DNA of 10,903 nucleotides from Gammaproteobacteria bacterium (lineage in GTDB: Bacteria; Pseudomonadota; Gammaproteobacteria; DRJJ01), in contig DRJJ01000070.1 of assembly GCA_011052255.1 (NCBI GenBank), positions 1 to 10,903 of the forward strand, in the 5' to 3' direction. Each line of letters opens with the position of its first letter. The stretch's first letter is position 1. The notes under the pieces are model-generated. The model searched no databases, was not told where the DNA came from, and worked only from the letters and a program-made list of their open reading frames with translations. Shown piece after piece: positions 7,152 to 10,903 of this stretch. The position numbers and the translations under genes were made by a program.

Positions 7152-8048
7152 ATGGGTTTACGTTTCAAGTTTAATCTTATTCTGTTTTTTGCATTTGCAA
7201 TCGGTTTTGTAAGCGCCGGATTTTTCGCGTTTAACATACTACAGCAAAATGCCCGTGAAGAAGTCTTGCACAATGCAGGCATCATGATGGCGAGTGCAAT
7301 GGCTATTCGCGGTTATACCGTTAACGAAATAAAACCATTGCTCGCACGGCAACAGAAAAAGCAGTTCCTGCCACAAACAGTTCCTGCCTATGCAGCAACA
7401 CAGAATATTAAACGCCTGCGTGTAAACTATCCCGATTATATCTATAAAGAAGCCACCATAAACCCAACTAATCCTATGAATCGTGCAGCCGCATGGGAAA
7501 TGGATGTAGTCGAATGGTTTCGCTCTCACCCGGAGGAAAAGGAGTTTGTGGGCGAGCGGAATACGCCAACAGGTCCTTCCTTGTTTTTAAGTCGCCCGAT
7601 ACGGGTCAAGAATGAAGGGTGCCTGAACTGTCATGGCATGATTAATGACGCACCTGAGACCATGAAAGAACTCTACGGCAGCGCAAATGGTTTCGGTTGG
7701 AAGATGAATCAGGTAGTCGGAGTACAAGTAGTCTCTGTGCCCTCCACTATCCCGTTTAAAAGAGCCGAGCGAGCCTTTTTTACTTTTATGGGTTCTTTAC
7801 TAGGGGTGTTTATCATAATTGCCCTGCTACTCAATCTGACGCTACATGGCATGATCATAAAACGTATACGTGTGATGTCAAGGCTGGCCAACGAAGTCAG
7901 TATGGGCGGCACAGAACAGCCGGAATTTGAACCTAAAGGCAATGATGAGATAACATCACTGGCTAAATCCTTTAACCGTATGCGCAGAAGTCTCGGTAGT
8001 GCTATTAACATGCTTGATGATACTATTTACAACAAACCACCAAGATAG
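7152..8048 (+). CDS. Membrane sensor with periplasmic Tll0287-like (DUF3365) c-type heme domain and HAMP domain
   Basis: A 298-residue inner-membrane sensor. The order is TM1 (about 7-29), a periplasmic Tll0287-like domain (about 35-200), TM2 (about 208-232) and a cytoplasmic HAMP domain (about 233-285), then a short polar tail. The heme motif CLNCH is at residues 157-161, with Cys157 and Cys160 for covalent attachment and His161 as axial ligand. Ahead of it, FLSRPIRVKNEG is typical of this domain family. Known relatives place this domain before HAMP and a histidine kinase, cyclase or chemotaxis output and are thought to sense redox state or small ligands. Here the protein stops after HAMP, with no output domain. 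GGGGAG overlaps the end of the previous gene five bases before this ATG, so translation is likely coupled. The kinase gene begins one base after the stop codon. My inference is that the kinase is its output partner. Confidence 0.9.
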   Translation: MGLRFKFNLILFFAFAIGFVSAGFFAFNILQQNAREEVLHNAGIMMASAMAIRGYTVNEIKPLLARQQKKQFLPQTVPAYAATQNIKRLRVNYPDYIYKEATINPTNPMNRAAAWEMDVVEWFRSHPEEKEFVGERNTPTGPSLFLSRPIRVKNEGCLNCHGMINDAPETMKELYGSANGFGWKMNQVVGVQVVSVPSTIPFKRAERAFFTFMGSLLGVFIIIALLLNLTLHGMIIKRIRVMSRLANEVSMGGTEQPEFEPKGNDEITSLAKSFNRMRRSLGSAINMLDDTIYNKPPR

Positions 8049-8049
8049 T

Positions 8050-9468
8050 ATGGCGACGCGACCCGCACCACCTGGCATCGGCAAGTATAGAATAGATAAT
8101 ATTCTCGGTGAAGGGTCAATGGGTATTGTATACAAGGGATATGATCAGAGTATTGATCGTGTAGTCGCGATTAAAACTATACACTACAAATTACTGGCTA
8201 GCAGCAAGAAAGATGAGTACCTCCAGCGATTCAGGATAGAAGCGCAGGCTGCCGCAAGGTGTTTACATACCAATATTCTTACTGTTTTTGATTATGGCGA
8301 AGATGACGAAATACCATACATTATTATGGAATATTACAACGGCACTGATCTGAAGAATTATTTGAAAAATAACGAGATATCTATAACTGAAGCCTTACAG
8401 ATAACCCGGAAACTTCTTGATGGATTACAATATGCACACCTTCGGGGTATTGTTCATCGTGACCTGAAGCCCGGTAATATCTTCATAAAAAATGGCCATA
8501 ATATAAAAATCTCTGATTTTGGCGTCGCGAAACTAGACGAATCCGATATTACACAAACCGGACAGATGGTAGGCACATTACGTTATATGGCGCCCGAAAT
8601 GCTAAAAGGTCTGGCTATAGATCATCGAACAGACCTTTACAGCGCAGGTATCATCTTGTATGAATTGCTGGTTTTATCGAGTTCGCGGAGTATTACACAT
8701 GATAAAAATAAATTACGCGTTGATCTAAAAAACAAGGATATCAACACCGTCCCTGAATCATGTCGAAACATATTACACAAAGCACTGGCTATAGAACCCG
8801 ATAATCGCTATCAAACTGCCGCCTCTTTTGCTCTAGACCTGCAGAAATTGCTAAGACTGGATGAATTTAAAACAGACGCTTCTAATAACAATTATTCAGA
8901 CAGTGAAGAATTATCAGCGATTCCGGATGTTACCGAATCACTCGCACATATAGCTACGATTCACCAGGCTGATGATAAAGACCAGTCCACACATCAGTGG
9001 AACAGGGATTTTCTGGCAAGTCTGGAATGTAATCTGACATTCTATATTGGACCATTTGCCCACGTGCTGATCAGAAAACATTTAAACAGAATTAATGATG
9101 AAAATACTCTTGTTGAGGTACTGGCAGAGCACGTGCCCGGTCATGATGACAGACATGCCTTCAGAGCTTCTTTCTCTGGATCCAGCGCAGCTGTGTCCAC
9201 GTCACTACATAAATTAACCTCTTCATATATACATGAAAGTTCAGATATCAATCATGATACAGGGCGAACATTCTCAAATGACAATCTGAAATCAATTGAG
9301 ACCAAGCTGGCCTATTTCATAGGTCCGCTTGCCTACACCATAATCAAAAAAGTCTCGAATACTGTTGCGAATGAAGAAGACTTATACCAGCGACTGGCGC
9401 AGTTCATTCCTACTGAGCATGAACAAAAAGAATTCCTGAGCACACAGAAACAGCACATGAGTATCTAA
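8050..9468 (+). CDS. Soluble Hanks-type Ser/Thr protein kinase with duplicated C-terminal module
   Basis: A 472-residue cytoplasmic protein kinase. The catalytic domain (about 13-270) has every key element: glycine loop GEGSMG (20-25), Lys42 in AIK, Glu64 in the C-helix, HRDLKPGN (136-143) with catalytic Asp138, DFG (156-158), APE (181-183), Asp195 and Arg253. The activation loop offers Thr168, Thr170 and Thr176. It should be active. After a polar linker, two ungapped 46-residue copies of one module follow (326-371 and 417-462), each with an IGP core, an A-x-x-x-I-x-K-type helix, and an LA...P...F ending. There is no membrane segment or PASTA domain, unlike PknB-type kinases. The ATG at 8050 is preferred because MATRPAPPGIGKYRI is a normal kinase start. 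The frame extends upstream into the HAMP gene to a GTG at 7999. The ribosome binding site is weak, which fits translational coupling to the sensor one base upstream. Confidence 0.93.
   Translation: MATRPAPPGIGKYRIDNILGEGSMGIVYKGYDQSIDRVVAIKTIHYKLLASSKKDEYLQRFRIEAQAAARCLHTNILTVFDYGEDDEIPYIIMEYYNGTDLKNYLKNNEISITEALQITRKLLDGLQYAHLRGIVHRDLKPGNIFIKNGHNIKISDFGVAKLDESDITQTGQMVGTLRYMAPEMLKGLAIDHRTDLYSAGIILYELLVLSSSRSITHDKNKLRVDLKNKDINTVPESCRNILHKALAIEPDNRYQTAASFALDLQKLLRLDEFKTDASNNNYSDSEELSAIPDVTESLAHIATIHQADDKDQSTHQWNRDFLASLECNLTFYIGPFAHVLIRKHLNRINDENTLVEVLAEHVPGHDDRHAFRASFSGSSAAVSTSLHKLTSSYIHESSDINHDTGRTFSNDNLKSIETKLAYFIGPLAYTIIKKVSNTVANEEDLYQRLAQFIPTEHEQKEFLSTQKQHMSI
9025..9162 (+). repeat. Kinase C-terminal module, copy 1
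   Basis: It encodes residues 326-371 of the kinase, with the core FYIGPFAHVLIRK and the ending VLAEHVP...AF. It aligns without gaps to copy 2 (9298-9435) with 15 of 46 identical residues, including Ile-Gly-Pro, the Leu-Ala pair and the final Pro and Phe. Modules of this look, roughly LxxxIGPxAxxLVxx...LAxxIPxxxxRxxF, occur at the ends of proteobacterial kinases, cyclases and related signalling proteins. From memory I know no assigned function. Confidence 0.75.
9298..9435 (+). repeat. Kinase C-terminal module, copy 2
   Basis: It encodes residues 417-462, with the core YFIGPLAYTIIKK and the ending RLAQFIP...EF. The offset from copy 1 is 91 residues. The divergence (about one third identity) indicates an old duplication rather than a recent one. 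Copy 2 ends ten residues before the stop codon. Confidence 0.75.
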
Positions 9469-9492
9469 TACACCATATACTGTCAGCAAAAA

Positions 9493-9517
9493 AGCATTTA
9501 CAATAACCATAAATGCT
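9493..9517. repeat. Hairpin that includes the rhomboid start codon
   Basis: AGCATTTA (9493-9500) and TAAATGCT (9510-9517) are a perfect 8-base inverted repeat around a 9-base loop. The ATG of the rhomboid gene (9513-9515) lies in the right arm, and no Shine-Dalgarno sequence precedes it. Read on the minus strand, the hairpin is followed by six T, the form of a rho-independent terminator pointing against the operon. Confidence 0.5.
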
Positions 9518-10148
9518 CATTTTACCATACAGTACTGAACTCCGGTTTAACTGGAAATCCTACGTTAGCTATACGATTATTATTCTAAGCCTGTTTATAT
9601 TTATAATGCAGGATAAAAATCGCCGTGCCATAAACCCTATACTCAGTAGCTACTGCTTATCAATTTCTGGTCATGCCAATGACATTGATACACTGGATTT
9701 ATTACGCGAGAGTTCTGGTACGTGCCGGTATGTACTAGGAATTATACATAGTCTTCCTGATAAAGCGCTTGTTGATACACTATTTAAACCTGACCTGAAT
9801 GAATATACGGAGTCACAAGCAACAAAGATTATTGAATACATAAAGTCTCATTATTCAGCATTTAGCCTGGTTGCCCCAGCCAGTCTAGATGCACGCCTGG
9901 AATACAACCCAACTTCATTTAATCCTGCTCGCAGCCTTCTTTCGGCACTGGCACATGCAGACTGGTGGCATTTAATAGGTAATTTAATATTCTTCATTAC
10001 TTTTGCTCCTGCCATTGAATTAATCATAGGAAATACACTGAAGTTTATACTGGTATTGATTCTTATTGAATTCAGTTGCGATATCACTTATACGGTTGTT
10101 GCCTTGTCCAGTGGGAAGAAGCTCGCGCAATTATTTCAGAATTATTAA
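9513..10148 (+). pseudogene. Rhomboid family intramembrane protease, truncated before the catalytic Ser
   Basis: A 211-residue fragment of a rhomboid protease, normally a six-segment inner-membrane enzyme that cuts substrates inside the membrane with a Ser-His dyad. Segment 1 is at about 19-32, a soluble region runs to about 140, and segment 2 begins at SLLSALAHADWWHLIGNLIF. In it His148, His153 and Asn157 show the H-x4-H-x3-N pattern of GlpG. A third segment (about 176-198) follows, then the frame reads SSGKKLAQLFQNY and stops. The GxSG segment with the nucleophile and the later catalytic His are absent, so the product cannot be an active rhomboid. Coding-like sequence continues in another frame to 10228, which suggests an internal deletion rather than a natural short gene. 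The N-terminus MLILPYSTELRF looks native, which supports the ATG at 9513. The gene follows the kinase by 44 bases. Confidence 0.75.
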
Positions 10149-10228
10149 GGCTCGATCCAGGTAACCTGAGTCAGGAGATATTTTCTCTGTCCGCAGAATT
10201 AGGCAAAGCAGCCCCACCCTTCTCATAA
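10109..10228 (+). pseudogene. Out-of-frame C-terminal remnant, probably of the same rhomboid gene
   Basis: Shifted by two bases from the rhomboid frame, this stretch reads QWEEARAIISELLRLDPGNL, then about 17 more residues and a TAA at 10226-10228. It looks like a TPR-type helix pair (W/A-rich helix, LLxLDPGN turn), a type of tail I recall from long rhomboids of this group. It has no start codon or ribosome binding site of its own. The simplest reading is that the middle of the gene, with segments 4-6, was deleted out of frame and the two ends were joined near 10105-10120. A tail from an unrelated TPR gene is possible. Confidence 0.5.
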
Positions 10229-10413
10229 TACCAATTATTTTCAGGTTTCTTGCATGGGATTCAATATCCTCACTTCATATACCACATATTTTAATTACGC
10301 CAATATCTCACAAAAACAAAGTTGATAAATCGAATTTTTTATGACAGGGATAGTCGATTATGTGGGCTCAAGAACAAAGACTGAAATGGATATTTACTAA
10401 CTACACATTTATT

Positions 10414-10418
10414 GAGGA
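10414..10418 (+). promoter_or_regulatory. Ribosome binding site (GAGGA) for the small acidic secreted protein
   Basis: GAGGA ends eight bases before the ATG at 10427. It overlaps an in-frame TTG at 10412, so that TTG is not the start. Confidence 0.65.
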
Positions 10419-10426
10419 TATATGCC

Positions 10427-10684
10427 ATGAATATTAGAACTATGATAGTAGTTACTTTCCTCTCTCTTTTCTATCTGACTGGTACCGCTATGGCCGAGGC
10501 TCGACAAAGCGAGACACAAGAACCATCAGATTTTTTACAGAATAATGAGAGCTCCGAATTTGCTGCTTATGAATTTGAAACTGATAACATTGAAAATGAA
10601 GCCGGTACTGCGAAAATAAATACAACCAGTGGCGAAGAGAATAACTACGAGTGGACTCCTGAATATTGGACCGAAACACCTTAA
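10427..10684 (+). CDS. Small acidic secreted protein, unknown function
   Basis: An 85-residue protein with a clear Sec signal peptide (MNIRTMIVVTFLSLFYLTG then TAMA, cleavage after residue 23). The mature 62 residues contain 14 Glu and 2 Asp against one Arg and one Lys, no Cys, and an aromatic tail around EWTPEYWTETP. It would be an acidic, probably disordered periplasmic or extracellular peptide. I recognise no family. The ribosome binding site is strong and a GC-rich hairpin follows the stop codon, so the gene looks intact and used. It is separated from the rhomboid remnant by about 200 bases without coding signal and probably has its own promoter, although I could not find a convincing one. 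A role in binding cations or a partner is possible but not shown. Confidence 0.7.
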   Translation: MNIRTMIVVTFLSLFYLTGTAMAEARQSETQEPSDFLQNNESSEFAAYEFETDNIENEAGTAKINTTSGEENNYEWTPEYWTETP

Positions 10685-10699
10685 TTATAAATCAAATGA

Positions 10700-10735
10700 C
10701 CGGAGGCAATATTAACATAACTTTATTACCTCCGG
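10700..10735 (+). terminator. GC-rich hairpin after the small secreted protein gene
   Basis: CCGGAGG (10700-10706) pairs with CCTCCGG (10729-10735), and after one mismatch the stem continues with AATA/TATT. The hairpin starts 15 bases after the stop codon. It is not followed by a T run on the plus strand, so it may be a rho-independent terminator of poor form or an mRNA-stabilising end. Confidence 0.45.
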
Positions 10736-10883
10736 CCCTCTCTGAAAGTAATAACAACACTACAGTAAGATACTGCTACCAGCATATTACAGCCTGTTGA
10801 TTAATACAAAGAATTAGTCTAGAGATAATGTTACCTGAACTGGTTAAATAATTTTTGATAGTCATCTAGCATTAGACCTAATG

Positions 10884-10903
10884 TAAAGTTTTCTAAAACT
10901 TTA
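10884..10903. repeat. AT-rich palindrome at the window edge
   Basis: TAAAGTTTT (10884-10892) and AAAACTTTA (10895-10903) form a perfect 9-base inverted repeat with a 2-base centre, and it may extend beyond the window. A smaller repeat (ATTAG, two bases, CTAAT) lies just before it at 10871-10882. No gene is visible between 10736 and the edge. Its role, whether operator, terminator or something else, cannot be decided here. Confidence 0.4.

Noticed and set aside
7999..8049. Upstream GTG start for the kinase, overlapping the HAMP gene
   Set aside because: The extra residues (VLLTCLMILFTTN...) are the HAMP gene read in another frame. The ATG at 8050 gives a normal kinase N-terminus one base after the sensor stop codon.
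7152..9468. A single HAMP-kinase fusion gene split by a frameshift
   Set aside because: The sensor ends in a natural polar tail and the kinase opens with a typical N-terminal leader and ATG, so two separate genes is the simpler reading. Comparison with fused homologues could reopen this.
10341..10400. 19-residue ORF (MTGIVDYVGSRTKTEMDIY) upstream of the small acidic protein
   Set aside because: It is preceded by a T run rather than a ribosome binding site and has no leader-peptide features such as repeated codons or an attenuator pair.

Overview
The window looks like chromosomal DNA of a Gram-negative bacterium, most likely a gammaproteobacterium with moderate to low GC. The reasons are a periplasmic adaptor with an inner-membrane partner, two or three exported small proteins with Sec signal peptides, a c-type heme protein that needs periplasmic cytochrome maturation, an RND-superfamily exporter, and a rhomboid with the long N-terminal extension I associate with proteobacteria. 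I cannot name the genus. I found no rRNA, tRNA, CRISPR array, insertion sequence or phage gene.

Left part, minus strand (1-3495). A transport cluster reads right to left: an AI-2E family membrane protein (1484-2578), a HlyD/EmrA-type periplasmic adaptor (273-1427), and the start of a DUF2955 inner-membrane protein running off the window (1-251). The last two are the expected halves of an AaeA/AaeB-like efflux pump. Upstream of them lie a weakly supported 90-residue ORF (2871-3143) and a secreted glycine-zipper protein with a TTG start (3184-3495).

Middle (3729-6248, minus strand). A complete 839-residue RND/MMPL-type exporter with two periplasmic loops and about 12 membrane segments stands alone. 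Its promoter is readable in the 346-base divergent region that follows (6249-6594), which also carries palindromes and inverted repeats that may be operator sites.

Right part, plus strand (6595-10684). Three tightly packed genes form what looks like one signalling unit: a secreted protein of unknown family (6595-7149), a membrane protein with a periplasmic Tll0287-like (DUF3365) c-type heme domain and a cytoplasmic HAMP domain but no output domain (7152-8048), and a soluble Hanks-type Ser/Thr kinase starting one base after it (8050-9468). The kinase carries two copies of a 46-residue C-terminal module. My inference is a split sensor kinase in which periplasmic heme chemistry is passed through HAMP to a separate kinase. 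This is the best candidate in the window for an under-described system.

Next comes a rhomboid protease gene (9513-10148) that is broken. It keeps the TM2 His/His/Asn motif but ends before the catalytic Ser segment, and coding-like sequence resumes in another frame up to 10228. The window closes with a small acidic secreted protein (10427-10684), a GC-rich hairpin and an AT-rich palindrome at the right edge.
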